In this document: positions 17,175-25,748 of the stretch, piece after piece
Layout of the letters: every line of letters starts with the position of its first letter
How positions within the stretch are numbered: position 1 is the stretch's first letter
Source of the DNA: G963668345 sp965226215
GTDB taxonomy: Bacteria; Acidobacteriota; Terriglobia; Bryobacterales; UBA6623
Assembly (NCBI GenBank): GCA_965226215.1
Contig: CBDDCH010000002.1
Coordinates: 2,790,001 to 2,854,000 of the forward strand
DNA: 64,000 nt
Direction: 5' to 3'
Translations under genes and position numbers: made by a program
The notes under the pieces: generated by a model
Databases searched by the model: none
Told to the model about the DNA's origin: nothing
Seen by the model: only the letters and a program-made list of their open reading frames with translations

Positions 17175-18473
17175 ATGAAAGACACCCTCCGTCAACTGTT
17201 TCTCTCGACGCTGGAAGGTTTGTCTCTCGATCGGGTCATGCCCGAAAAGTTGTCCTGCCAAGATGCTGTGCTCGAGGTCGGAGGCGACCGAATCGAGCTG
17301 GGACGCTACAAGAAAATCGCCTTCGTCGCCATCGGCAAAGCCGCTTTCCAGATGTCTCGGGCCCTGACGGAGATGGTCAAGGGTCGCGCCGTGGCGGGCA
17401 TCATGGTGACCTCGGCGAAGCCGGAGCAGGAATTGGACGGTTTCAAGACATACATGGGGGGACACCCCTACCCCGATCAGCAAAGCTTCCGCGCCGCCGA
17501 CGTCACACAAGATCTGCTGCACAGCCTGGGGCGGGAGGATCTGCTGATCTATCTCCTCTCCGGTGGTGGATCGGCGATTTGTGAGAAGCCCATCTCGGAG
17601 ACCATATCGTTGGAAGATTGCCGTGAATTCTACCGCCTACTGGTCACCTGTGGCGCCAACATCGTTGACATGAACGTCCTCAGAAAGCATTTCTCGGCGA
17701 TCAAAGGGGGGCGTCTGGCGCAAGCCGCGCACCCTGCCCGCCAGGTTACCCTCTACGTATCGGACGTTCCGGCGGACAAACCTTCCACCGTAGCGTCGGG
17801 GCCGACAATGCCCGATGAGTCCACCGTCGAAGACTGCTATGCCATTGCGAAGCGATTGAAGCGAGCCGGGCGTTTCCCGAGATCCATCCAAGCGATGTTC
17901 GATCAAGCCACGATCCCGGAAACCCCAAAACCGGGGAACGCCGTTTTCCTGGACAGTTCATGGCACTGCTTGTTGGGAAGCGAGGACGGGCTGGATCGGC
18001 TGGCTGCTCAGGCCGAGTCGAAAGGATGGGTCTGCCGGAGGGACATGTCCGTCGACGACTGGCCTCTCGAGCGGGCCGTGGAGCATCTGCTGGGAGAGAT
18101 CGAACAGCTTCAAAGCGAGCATCCCGACCGGACCGTGGCCTTGCTGACAGGGGGCGAATTGAGTTGGCCGGTGACCGGAGACGGTATGGGGGGTCGCAAC
18201 CAGGCCTTCGTTTTAGCCTGCGTGGAACGGATCGCGGGATGCAACATCGCCGTCGTAAGCGCCGGCACGGACGGGGTCGACGGCAACTCCTCCGCCGCGG
18301 GGGCGCTCGCTGACGGCCATAGCGCCGGGCGGGGATCCAAGCTGGGCATGGACCCCGGCGACTACCAGCAGAGATCCGACTCCTACCATTTCTTCGAGCA
18401 GCTTGACGACCTGGTGATCACCGGGCCCACGGGAAATAACATTCGCGACCTAAGGATGCTGGTGGCCTGGTAG
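17175..18473 (+). CDS. Glycerate 2-kinase (MOFRL/GckA family)
   Basis: A 432-residue kinase phosphorylating D-glycerate, normally to 2-phosphoglycerate in this family. It shows the N-terminal glycerate kinase domain (GKAAFQMSRAL, YLLSGGGSA, then NIVDMNVLRKHFSAIKGGRLA with the conserved Lys-Gly-Gly) and the C-terminal MOFRL domain (LLTGGELSWPVTGDGMGGRN, SAGTDGVDGNSSAAGA). It lies 17 bp behind the hydroxyacid dehydrogenase in an evident operon, giving hydroxypyruvate to glycerate to 2-phosphoglycerate. Start ATG 17175 was taken; GTG 17166 and TTG 17160 are in frame, and a GGGGG stretch lies just before the ATG. Confidence 0.92.
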   Translation: MKDTLRQLFLSTLEGLSLDRVMPEKLSCQDAVLEVGGDRIELGRYKKIAFVAIGKAAFQMSRALTEMVKGRAVAGIMVTSAKPEQELDGFKTYMGGHPYPDQQSFRAADVTQDLLHSLGREDLLIYLLSGGGSAICEKPISETISLEDCREFYRLLVTCGANIVDMNVLRKHFSAIKGGRLAQAAHPARQVTLYVSDVPADKPSTVASGPTMPDESTVEDCYAIAKRLKRAGRFPRSIQAMFDQATIPETPKPGNAVFLDSSWHCLLGSEDGLDRLAAQAESKGWVCRRDMSVDDWPLERAVEHLLGEIEQLQSEHPDRTVALLTGGELSWPVTGDGMGGRNQAFVLACVERIAGCNIAVVSAGTDGVDGNSSAAGALADGHSAGRGSKLGMDPGDYQQRSDSYHFFEQLDDLVITGPTGNNIRDLRMLVAW

Positions 18474-18543
18474 GGGGGCAGACGTTTTGACCCGCCCGAG
18501 GCGAGTTGCCGTGTCCGTGACCGTGCGCCATCCGTCAAAGCGG

Positions 18544-18613
18544 GCCGGAAGCATGCTGTAAACTATTGATTGCAAGGTTGTTGCGAGGAATTGGCTTCGT
18601 TTCGTTTTTTTAT
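18544..18613. repeat. Dispersed intergenic repeat with GTAAAC/GAATTGGCTT cores, copy A
   Basis: Shares CTGTAAAC-x-ATTGATT and AATTGG-x-TT-x-GTTT-x-GT with 48991-49058, and the second half with 48779-48830. It lies between the convergent glycerate kinase and smpB genes. Confidence 0.55.
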
Positions 18614-18735
18614 CGTCATCGAGTGTAGACTGGTCTTCGCGTCCCCCCTTAAGAATAGCGGGTGTGTCAAGCGTCTTCGTTGGGTGATGAACGAAAAGCC
18701 GCGGCTCTGGCTCGGCGATGACGCGGCGCATTGCA

Positions 18736-19203
18736 CTAGCGGCCGTCCCGGACGGCCTGCCGGGCTTCGGACTCTGCTTCCTTTTGGCGGCTTTTCTCCC
18801 GCTTGTCGTAAAGCTTCTTGGCCTTGGCCAAGGCCAGGCGGCACTTAATCTTTCCGCGTAACAGGTAGACTTTTGTTGGGATTAGGGTCAACCCTTTCTC
18901 GTGGATCTTGCCGATCAGCCGGCTGATCTCGCGGCGGTTTAGCAGCAACTTTCGGGGCCGTAGCGGATCGTGATTCTGCAGGTTGCCGTGAGAATAAGGG
19001 CTGATGTGAGCATTGAACAGCCACATCTCACTGTCCCGAATCGCGGCGTACGCATCCCGTAGCTGCATCTTCCCCGCGCGAATGGACTTAACCTCGGTGC
19101 CCGTCAGAACCATTCCGGCCTCCATGTCTTCGAGCAAGAAATAGTCGTGTCTGGCTCGACGGTTGTCGCTAAGAATCCTAATGCCTTGATTGCTGCCGCT
19201 CAT
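18736..19203 (-). CDS. smpB: SsrA-binding protein
   Basis: A 155-residue tmRNA-binding protein for rescue of stalled ribosomes. The OB-fold shows RARHDYFLLEDMEAGMVLTG, TEVKSIRAGKMQLRDAYAAI and the helix-strand GLTLIPTKVYLLRGKIKCRL, and the tail KLYDKREKSRQKEAESE is the basic C-terminal segment that inserts into the ribosome. Length and order are those of typical SmpB. A GGAAGGA motif lies immediately before ATG 19203. No ssrA gene was seen in the window. Confidence 0.96.
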   Translation of the reverse strand: MSGSNQGIRILSDNRRARHDYFLLEDMEAGMVLTGTEVKSIRAGKMQLRDAYAAIRDSEMWLFNAHISPYSHGNLQNHDPLRPRKLLLNRREISRLIGKIHEKGLTLIPTKVYLLRGKIKCRLALAKAKKLYDKREKSRQKEAESEARQAVRDGR

Positions 19204-19253
19204 TTCCTTCCACGCTTGGCTCTGCGCCTACGTCACCTTTACGAGGGATCACT

Positions 19254-21794
19254 ATGGGGATCGTACGCGTGGGCGCCAGACGAGCGAGTTTCGACCCGAC
19301 CTCCGGCGCCGGTCGCCGGCTGGTCTTCCCAGCTACTAGATTGGCATGTTTGACAGCTTCGGTCCACGGGGCGCGCCGCCTCGCCAGGGCCGTTGCGTCC
19401 GGGCTGGTACTGGCGCTGTTGCTGACCGCTTCGGCGGAAGCGGGCGGCCGCAAAGCCAAGAAGCTCTACAACCAGGGACGTCGAGCGGAGCTGGTGAAAG
19501 ACTACGACCAGGCTCTGGAGCTCTATGAGCAAGCTGTTGTGGAAAACCCAGTGGACCAGCGATACGAGCTGGCCGCGCGGCGCATGCGCTTCGTAGCCGG
19601 GCAGGCTCACGTGGACCGTGGGCACAGACTGCGCCGACGAGGGCAACTCGAAGAGGCGCTAACCGAATTCCAGCGGGCATGGGAGATTGATCCGGCCTCG
19701 AGTGTTGCCGTCCAGGAGAGTAAGCGCACGGTCGAGATGATCGAGCGTCGTGATAAGCTCAAAGGAGATCCGAAAGCTGACGAAGAATCGATTGGGGTCG
19801 GCCCTCTCGAAAGAGAACGGCTAGCGCGGCAGGCCAAAGTCGCGCGCTTGAAGGGGTTGCCGGAGCTAAAGCCCATCTCCACTCAGCTCATCAACCTGAC
19901 AATCCCGAAACAAGAGAGCAAGGTCGTGTTTGAGACGATCTGCAAGCTAGCCGGCATCAACGTGCTTTTCGATCCCGACTATGACGAGAAGGAGATCAGC
20001 ATCGAGATCCAGAACGCCACTCTCGAGGATGCTCTCGACTACGTCAGCCTCCTGTCCAAGTCGTTTTGGAAGACCATCTCGCCGAACGCAGTCTTCGTAA
20101 CCAACGACAACACGAATAAACGGCGGGAATACCAAGAGGAAGTTGTCAGAACCTTCTACTTGGCAAACGCGGCCACGCCGCAAGAAATCCAAGAAGTGGC
20201 GACCGCCATCCGAGGCCTGACGGACATTCGACGTCTATTCCCGGTGAATTCGATGAACGCGCTGATCGTTCGAGGGCCGGCGGACAAGATTGCGCTGGCC
20301 GAGAAGGTGATCAACGACATCGATAAGGCGCGTCCCGAGGTGATCATTGATGTGTTGGTGCTTGAGACGAGCAAGACACGCAACCGCGAACTGGGGATTA
20401 CGCCGGTGTCGGGTGGCGCAAACGGGCTTAGCTTCCCTGTTAGCTTCACCGGCGGAGCCGCGGCAGGGGGGGAAGGCGGCGGTGGCGGCGTAGCGCTTTC
20501 GGATCTAGGGAAGCTCAGCACGCGCGATTGGTCGACCGTATTGCCGGGAGCGCAACTTACCGCTCTGATGACTCGCTCGGATACTCGTTTGTTGCAATCG
20601 CCGCGACTTCGCGCCGCCGACAACTTCCAAGCCAGTCTGCGAATCGGTGACCGTATTCCCATCGCGACAGGTAGTTTTTCAGGCGGCGGCGTCGGCGGTG
20701 TGGGGGGCTTCAGCCCGTTGGTCAACACACAGTTCACTTACACCGACGTCGGAGTCAATGTGGACTTGACCCCTAAGATCCACAACGACTCAGAGGTGTC
20801 CATGCACATCGAGATCGAGATTTCGAATGTGCGCGACTTTGTTGATATCGGGGGGATCTCCCAGCCGATTATCGGCCAGCGCAAAGTGACGCATGACGTT
20901 CGCATCCGGGATGGGGAGGCAAGCATTCTTGGCGGGCTGATGCAGTCGCAGACGTTCATTACGAAATCGGGTGTGCCGTTTCTCGGGTCGATACCGTTGA
21001 TAGGACGCTTTTTTAGTAGCAAAGATGTTCAGCTCTCGGAGAACGAGATCTTGATCGTGCTGGTGCCGCGAATTGTGCGGGTACCGGAGATCAACAGCGT
21101 GAACCTGAAGAGTGTGGCGTCGGGCGTGGAGCAGGTCTACCGCGTACGGTACGAGCGCGAGTCCAACGACGTCCCCGCGCTGCCGGAAGTGGGAGCACAT
21201 GCTCCCAGCCAAGCGGAAACCGAAGCGACCGAGGTTGCCGAAGCTGCACCGGTGCCGCCGCCGAGCGCGCCTGGTGTCCCCACCGCGCCTGAATCGACCG
21301 AACCCGAAGAGCCGGAAGAGGTTGCAGTGGCCGAGGCACAGCCTGCTGCAACCCCGGCGGCGCCTGAACAGCCCTCGGCTGCCCCAAGCTTCAGTTTCAC
21401 TCCCGCCGAGCCGGTTGTCGCTGTGGGCGAGCAGCTCGAAATCGGCGTATCGGTTGCCAATGTGAAGCAGCTTTTTGGCATACCCATGCGGTTCGGATAC
21501 AATCCGAAACTGCTTCGTCTAGTCGACATCCAGAGAGGGACGTTCTTGCAAGGAGACGGTCAAGACCTGATTTTCTCGAAGAATATTCGTCACAAAGTCG
21601 GCCTAGCAGCAGTCAATATCTCGCGCTTTCCCGGAACCGGAGGCGTAGACGGAGGCGGATTGCTGGTGAAGCTGGTTTTCGAAGGCGTGGCTTCAGGCCG
21701 GTCCGACGTAAAGGTGACTCCTTCGGGCGCTCGAGATGCTGAATCGAAGCGCGTGCAAATCGCTCCGGGCCAGGTCAGCGTGCGCGTTCGTTAA
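19254..21794 (+). CDS. Type II secretion/type IV pilus-like secretin with TPR and cohesin-like domains
   Basis: An 846-residue outer-membrane secretin. A signal peptide (about 44-63, VASGLVLALLLTASAEA) precedes two TPR-like repeats (70-160), a secretin/TonB short N domain (about 205-290), N1-type domains (290-350; RTFYLANAATPQEIQEVA) and the secretin core (about 360-625) ending VPFLGSIPLIGRFF and ILIVLVPRIVR. A Pro/Glu/Ala-rich linker (650-715) leads to a cohesin-like beta sandwich (about 716-846; SFTPAEPVVAVGEQLEI, GIPMRFGYNPKLLRLVDI). Two pseudopilin genes follow. The true start may be TTG 19341, closer to the signal peptide; 19254 is the first ATG. Confidence 0.9.
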   Translation: MGIVRVGARRASFDPTSGAGRRLVFPATRLACLTASVHGARRLARAVASGLVLALLLTASAEAGGRKAKKLYNQGRRAELVKDYDQALELYEQAVVENPVDQRYELAARRMRFVAGQAHVDRGHRLRRRGQLEEALTEFQRAWEIDPASSVAVQESKRTVEMIERRDKLKGDPKADEESIGVGPLERERLARQAKVARLKGLPELKPISTQLINLTIPKQESKVVFETICKLAGINVLFDPDYDEKEISIEIQNATLEDALDYVSLLSKSFWKTISPNAVFVTNDNTNKRREYQEEVVRTFYLANAATPQEIQEVATAIRGLTDIRRLFPVNSMNALIVRGPADKIALAEKVINDIDKARPEVIIDVLVLETSKTRNRELGITPVSGGANGLSFPVSFTGGAAAGGEGGGGGVALSDLGKLSTRDWSTVLPGAQLTALMTRSDTRLLQSPRLRAADNFQASLRIGDRIPIATGSFSGGGVGGVGGFSPLVNTQFTYTDVGVNVDLTPKIHNDSEVSMHIEIEISNVRDFVDIGGISQPIIGQRKVTHDVRIRDGEASILGGLMQSQTFITKSGVPFLGSIPLIGRFFSSKDVQLSENEILIVLVPRIVRVPEINSVNLKSVASGVEQVYRVRYERESNDVPALPEVGAHAPSQAETEATEVAEAAPVPPPSAPGVPTAPESTEPEEPEEVAVAEAQPAATPAAPEQPSAAPSFSFTPAEPVVAVGEQLEIGVSVANVKQLFGIPMRFGYNPKLLRLVDIQRGTFLQGDGQDLIFSKNIRHKVGLAAVNISRFPGTGGVDGGGLLVKLVFEGVASGRSDVKVTPSGARDAESKRVQIAPGQVSVRVR

Positions 21795-21923
21795 TAGAGT
21801 GCAGTCAGGAGCGTAGCTTCAACCTGGATGGCAATCCGATCGATTCAAGTTGACCACTTTACTTGACGACAGACCAAGCACCGTAGCGTGTAGCGTTCGT
21901 ATGCTTTTCGCGGCGCCAAGACC

Positions 21924-22667
21924 ATGCGAAGGCGAGGAAAACAATCAGGACTAACCCTGGTGGAGCTGATCGTCGCTTTCACCATCCTGTTGATCCTTTC
22001 GACGATGGCCTTGCCCCTTGCCCGTGTCAAGGTGCAGCGCGAGAAGGAAAGACGCTTGCGGGCCGCCCTTTCTGAAATCCGCAAGGCGATCGACCGTCAT
22101 AAGGACATGGCGGATCAAGGCAAGCTAGGTCAGGTCGACGAGGACACTTTCGGATATCCTCTTACCCTTGAGAGTATGGTGGAAGGCGTCACCGTTCAAG
22201 CCACGGGAGTGGGGGGCAATCCCTTCGGACAGGGCGGAATGCAGGGTCTTGGCAGGCAGAGCGGCGCATTCGGCGGCGGTCAAGGTCGTTTCGGTGGGCA
22301 GCAAGGTGGCGCGTTTGGCGGCCGGCAAGGTAGCTCGTTCGGTGGTCGTTCAGGTGGCGGCATTGGCGCGCAGTCGCGTGGGGGATTCGGCAGTTCGCAG
22401 GGAGGAGGGTTCGGGTCACAGTCGGGTGGCGGGTTGGGAAGTTCCCGCCGGGGATCTTCCGGGGTTGGTTCTTCCGAGGAGGACGAACAAAAGATCCGCT
22501 TCCTGCGTCGGATTCCGCTTGACCCCATCACGAACTCGGCGGACTGGGGCATGCGCTCTGTCCAAGATGAACCCGAGTCGATGAGTTGGGGAGGGCAGAA
22601 CGTCTTCGATGTCTTTACAACCAGCATGGACATGGCTTTGGATGGCACACGCTACAGCGAGTGGTGA
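21924..22667 (+). CDS. GspG-like pseudopilin with a glycine-rich insertion
   Basis: A 247-residue prepilin-like protein. The leader MRRRGKQSG is followed by LTLVELIVAFTILLILSTMA, with Glu at +5 of the processed form, and a pseudopilin helix. The globular part is split: residues 1-94 and 185-247 align with the neighbouring pseudopilin (LESMVEG / LEDLVAEG, RFLRRIPLDP / YLRRVPVDP, YSEW / YAEW), but about 90 residues in between are Gly, Ser, Gln, Arg and Phe only, with recurring FGG, FGS and GGQ units. Such an insertion in a pseudopilin is unusual. The gene lies 130 bp behind the secretin gene and overlaps the next gene by 26 bp. Confidence 0.88.
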   Translation: MRRRGKQSGLTLVELIVAFTILLILSTMALPLARVKVQREKERRLRAALSEIRKAIDRHKDMADQGKLGQVDEDTFGYPLTLESMVEGVTVQATGVGGNPFGQGGMQGLGRQSGAFGGGQGRFGGQQGGAFGGRQGSSFGGRSGGGIGAQSRGGFGSSQGGGFGSQSGGGLGSSRRGSSGVGSSEEDEQKIRFLRRIPLDPITNSADWGMRSVQDEPESMSWGGQNVFDVFTTSMDMALDGTRYSEW

Positions 22668-23049
22668 AGTAAACCGGAAACAACGGGGATTCACTCTCGT
22701 TGAGTTGATGGTGGTGATGGCCATCACGTTGACCATCATCTCGATTGCCGTGCCGATGTATACGACCGCGATGGTCCGCGCGAAGGAGAGTGTCCTGCAG
22801 AGCAACCTGTTCACCATCCGCTCGGTGATCGATCAGTACACCTACGACAAAGAGTCGCCTCCTCAGAGTCTCGAAGACCTGGTCGCGGAAGGATACTTGC
22901 GGCGGGTCCCGGTGGACCCTTTTACCGAGTCGTCGGATACCTGGGAGATTATCTCTGACATCGGACCGAGTGGAGAGTCAGGTGTCTTTGATGTAAGAAG
23001 CGGCTCGGACCGCGAGGGTCTCAACGGCACGCCCTACGCGGAGTGGTAA
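22642..23049 (+). CDS. GspG-like pseudopilin
   Basis: A 135-residue prepilin-like protein: leader MAHATASGEVNRKQRG, then FTLVELMVVMAITLTIISIA with Glu at +5, a long helix, and a compact C-terminal domain (PPQSLEDLVAEGYLRRVPVD, EWYA-like end PYAEW). It is a paralogue of the preceding gene without the glycine-rich insertion. It belongs to the export/pilus-like apparatus of the secretin upstream. ATG 22642 gives a leader of normal length and a 26-bp overlap with the previous gene; a start at 22609 would add hydrophobic residues in front of the leader and is less likely. Confidence 0.9.
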   Translation: MAHATASGEVNRKQRGFTLVELMVVMAITLTIISIAVPMYTTAMVRAKESVLQSNLFTIRSVIDQYTYDKESPPQSLEDLVAEGYLRRVPVDPFTESSDTWEIISDIGPSGESGVFDVRSGSDREGLNGTPYAEW

Positions 23050-23087
23050 CCTGGTTTTTTCTCCGGAAATCGACGATAATTCTTTCG

Positions 23088-24632
23088 ATGGCTACCACGG
23101 AAGCTATGGTCGACAGCAACCCCTTTGTCGATTCCCTACGCTTTGAGCGCCGCATACCCGCATGCACGATGGTCATTTTGGGGGCCAACGGAGATTTGGC
23201 CAAACGCAAGCTGCTTCCCGCGCTCTATAGCCTCGCCCACGACCGCCGTCTGTCCGCCGGATTCGCCGTAGCCGGCAATTCCCGCACGGTGATGAGCGAC
23301 GAGGACTTTCGTGCCCGCATGCAACAGTCGGTGAAGGACTTTGGCGAGCAAGATCAATACGACGAAGAAGTTTGGCGAAGTTTCGAGCGGGGACTGTACT
23401 ACGTTCCCGGAGACGTCAAGGACCCTGCCTACTACAGCTCGCTGAAGGAGCGGCTCGACGCAATCTCCAGTAAGCGGCACACCGGTGACAACGTTCTTTT
23501 CTATCTCTCGACGCAGCCCAGCCTGTACGGGCCCATTGTTGAGCAGTTGGGGGCGGCGGGCTTGGCACGGTCTGAAAACGGTGGCTGGCGCCGCGTCGTC
23601 GTCGAAAAGCCGTTCGGACACGATCTAAAGAGCGCCCGCGAGTTGAGCCGTCAAATCCAAGGTGTTTTTGACGAGAGCGAGATCTACCGTATAGACCACT
23701 ATCTCGGCAAGGAGACGGTGCAGAATATCCTGGCGTTTCGGTTTGCGAACGGCATTTTTGAGCCGCTGTGGAATCGCCGCTACGTCCGTCAGGTGCAGAT
23801 CACGGCGGCTGAATCGATCGGCGTGGAGGATCGGGGTGGCTACTACGAGGAATCAGGCGCGCTCAGAGACATGGTGCAGAATCACCTGCTTCAAGTCTTG
23901 GCAACCATGGCCATGGAGCCGCCGGCGCGCTTCGAGGCAGAAGCCGTTCGCAACGAAAAAAGCAAAGTCCTCGAGTCAATTCGACCAATGTCCGCGGATG
24001 ACGTGAGTCGCTATGCGGTCGCCGGCCAGTATGGTCCCGGCCGGGTAGGGGGAAACGATCTTCCCGGCTACCGCCAAGAGCGGGGTGTACATGCCGAGTC
24101 TCAGACCGATACGTATGCCGCCGTAACGTTCCTCGTGGATAATTGGCGCTGGGCGGGCGTCCCTTTCTACGTGCGGTCGGGTAAACGACTCGCCAAGCGC
24201 GTGACGGAAATCTCGATTGAGTTTGCCTCGGCGCCTCACGTTTTGTTCTCCGAGCAGAGCCAGGTCGAGACCCCGAACCTTCTGATTCTTCGCATCCAGC
24301 CGTCCGGCGGCATTTCGCTTCGTTTCGATGCCAAAAAGCCTGGAGAGGGCATGCAATTACGAGGTGTCTCGATGGACTTCCACTACGGGAGCAGCTTCGG
24401 AGTGCGTGAGCCCTCCGCTTACGAAACCCTGCTGTTGGATGCCATTGCCGGCGACGGGACGCTGTACTCACGCCAAGACATGGTGGAAGCTTCCTGGGCC
24501 GCCGTGGAGCGGATCGTGGAAGTTTGGAAGAACCAAAAGCACGACTTCCCCAACTACGCGGCGGGAAGCTGGGGACCAAGGTCGTCCGACGAAATGCTCA
24601 ACGAAAACCGTCACAGTTGGCGGACCCCCTGA
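23088..24632 (+). CDS. zwf: Glucose-6-phosphate 1-dehydrogenase
   Basis: A 514-residue enzyme oxidising glucose 6-phosphate to 6-phosphogluconolactone with NAD(P)+. The cofactor motif is GANGDLAKRKLLPAL (32-46), the active-site signature RIDHYLGKE spans 201-209, and VVEKPFGHDL is present. It is the first gene of zwf-opcA-pgl. ATG 23088 was chosen; GTG 23043 would start inside the preceding pseudopilin gene, and ATG 23106 is a second option. Length is normal for the family. Confidence 0.95.
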   Translation: MATTEAMVDSNPFVDSLRFERRIPACTMVILGANGDLAKRKLLPALYSLAHDRRLSAGFAVAGNSRTVMSDEDFRARMQQSVKDFGEQDQYDEEVWRSFERGLYYVPGDVKDPAYYSSLKERLDAISSKRHTGDNVLFYLSTQPSLYGPIVEQLGAAGLARSENGGWRRVVVEKPFGHDLKSARELSRQIQGVFDESEIYRIDHYLGKETVQNILAFRFANGIFEPLWNRRYVRQVQITAAESIGVEDRGGYYEESGALRDMVQNHLLQVLATMAMEPPARFEAEAVRNEKSKVLESIRPMSADDVSRYAVAGQYGPGRVGGNDLPGYRQERGVHAESQTDTYAAVTFLVDNWRWAGVPFYVRSGKRLAKRVTEISIEFASAPHVLFSEQSQVETPNLLILRIQPSGGISLRFDAKKPGEGMQLRGVSMDFHYGSSFGVREPSAYETLLLDAIAGDGTLYSRQDMVEASWAAVERIVEVWKNQKHDFPNYAAGSWGPRSSDEMLNENRHSWRTP

Positions 24633-24659
24633 ACGCAACCGGATTCGTCTAGGCCACCG

Positions 24660-25748
24660 ATGGCGATCGATCCCGAAACTCTCATTCGTCAAATCGATGA
24701 GCTGTGGGCTTCGTTAGCCGACCACTCGCAAGGTGAAGAGCAGGCGCTCATGAGAGCTTGCTCTCTCACGTTGCTGGTTCTCGTCAACGAAGAGGACGAC
24801 GTAGTTGCCCTATCGGAAACGTTGGCCGAGCTCATGCAAAGTCATCCCAGCCGGGCCATTCTGATCCGCGTTGCAGCAGGCGGCGACGAACGGTTGGAGG
24901 CCGACGTCAAAGCCCACTGCTGGATGCCCATGGGTCGCCGACAACAGATCTGCAGCGAGCAAATCGAGATTCAGGTTTCCGAGCGCACCGCATCCGATCT
25001 ACCGTCGGTGCTGCTACCCCTGATCGTTTCGGATCTGCCGGTGGTGCTCTGGTGCCGCAGCGAACGGGTGGCCCGTCTTCCGGTATTCAGGCAACTGTCA
25101 GCTTTCGCGGCTCGGCTCATCGTGGATGTTAGGGAGTTCCGCGGCTCCCGCGACGCGCTGTCGTGGCTTTCCGATCTTAGCCGATCGGCGAGCGGTGTCG
25201 CTGACCTGAGCTGGGCGCGCGTGACCCGGTGGAGAGAAACCGTGGCGCAGGTTTTCGAGAACGATGCCTGTCGGCAGCGCTTGCAGGAGCTTACCGCTGT
25301 GGAGCTTACCTACGGCGGGAACGCGAAAACCGGGATACCGGCGTCGGCGTATCTCATGGCAGGCTGGTTGATGAACTGCCTGGGGTGGAGCCTCGACAGT
25401 GGCTCGTGGCCCGAGAACGACGGCGAGACACTCGTATTGCGCCACGGAAAACGAGAGGTCCGAATGCAGCTTCACCATGCGGAAAGCCCCGGGCAGGGAA
25501 GCCGGCTTGCCGCAGTGGATCTCAAGTCTAGTGGGGAACCTCCGTTTGAGATTCTCTTGCGTCGGGTGGAGGACTATCTCGACCTGGAACTCTTGACCGA
25601 AGGAGGCCCCGCTGTCAGCAACCGAGTCTGGTTTCCCCCCAGCAGCGATGTCGCCCTGCTGAACGAGGAGCTGAAAATCTTTACTTCCGACACGGTCTTC
25701 CACGCCGCTCTCGACACTGCCACTCGCATCTCCGAGCGCGTGGCATGA
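24660..25748 (+). CDS. opcA: Glucose-6-phosphate dehydrogenase assembly protein OpcA
   Basis: A 362-residue protein that promotes assembly and redox activation of glucose-6-phosphate dehydrogenase; the family is known from cyanobacteria and actinobacteria. Landmarks are the N-terminal ACSLTLLVLVNEEDD, the central ICSEQIEIQV, DLPVVLWCRSE and the family signature DLSWARVTRWRE. It starts 27 bp after zwf and overlaps pgl by four bases (ATGA, 25745-25748), so the three genes form one translationally linked operon for the oxidative pentose phosphate branch. Confidence 0.92.
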   Translation: MAIDPETLIRQIDELWASLADHSQGEEQALMRACSLTLLVLVNEEDDVVALSETLAELMQSHPSRAILIRVAAGGDERLEADVKAHCWMPMGRRQQICSEQIEIQVSERTASDLPSVLLPLIVSDLPVVLWCRSERVARLPVFRQLSAFAARLIVDVREFRGSRDALSWLSDLSRSASGVADLSWARVTRWRETVAQVFENDACRQRLQELTAVELTYGGNAKTGIPASAYLMAGWLMNCLGWSLDSGSWPENDGETLVLRHGKREVRMQLHHAESPGQGSRLAAVDLKSSGEPPFEILLRRVEDYLDLELLTEGGPAVSNRVWFPPSSDVALLNEELKIFTSDTVFHAALDTATRISERVA

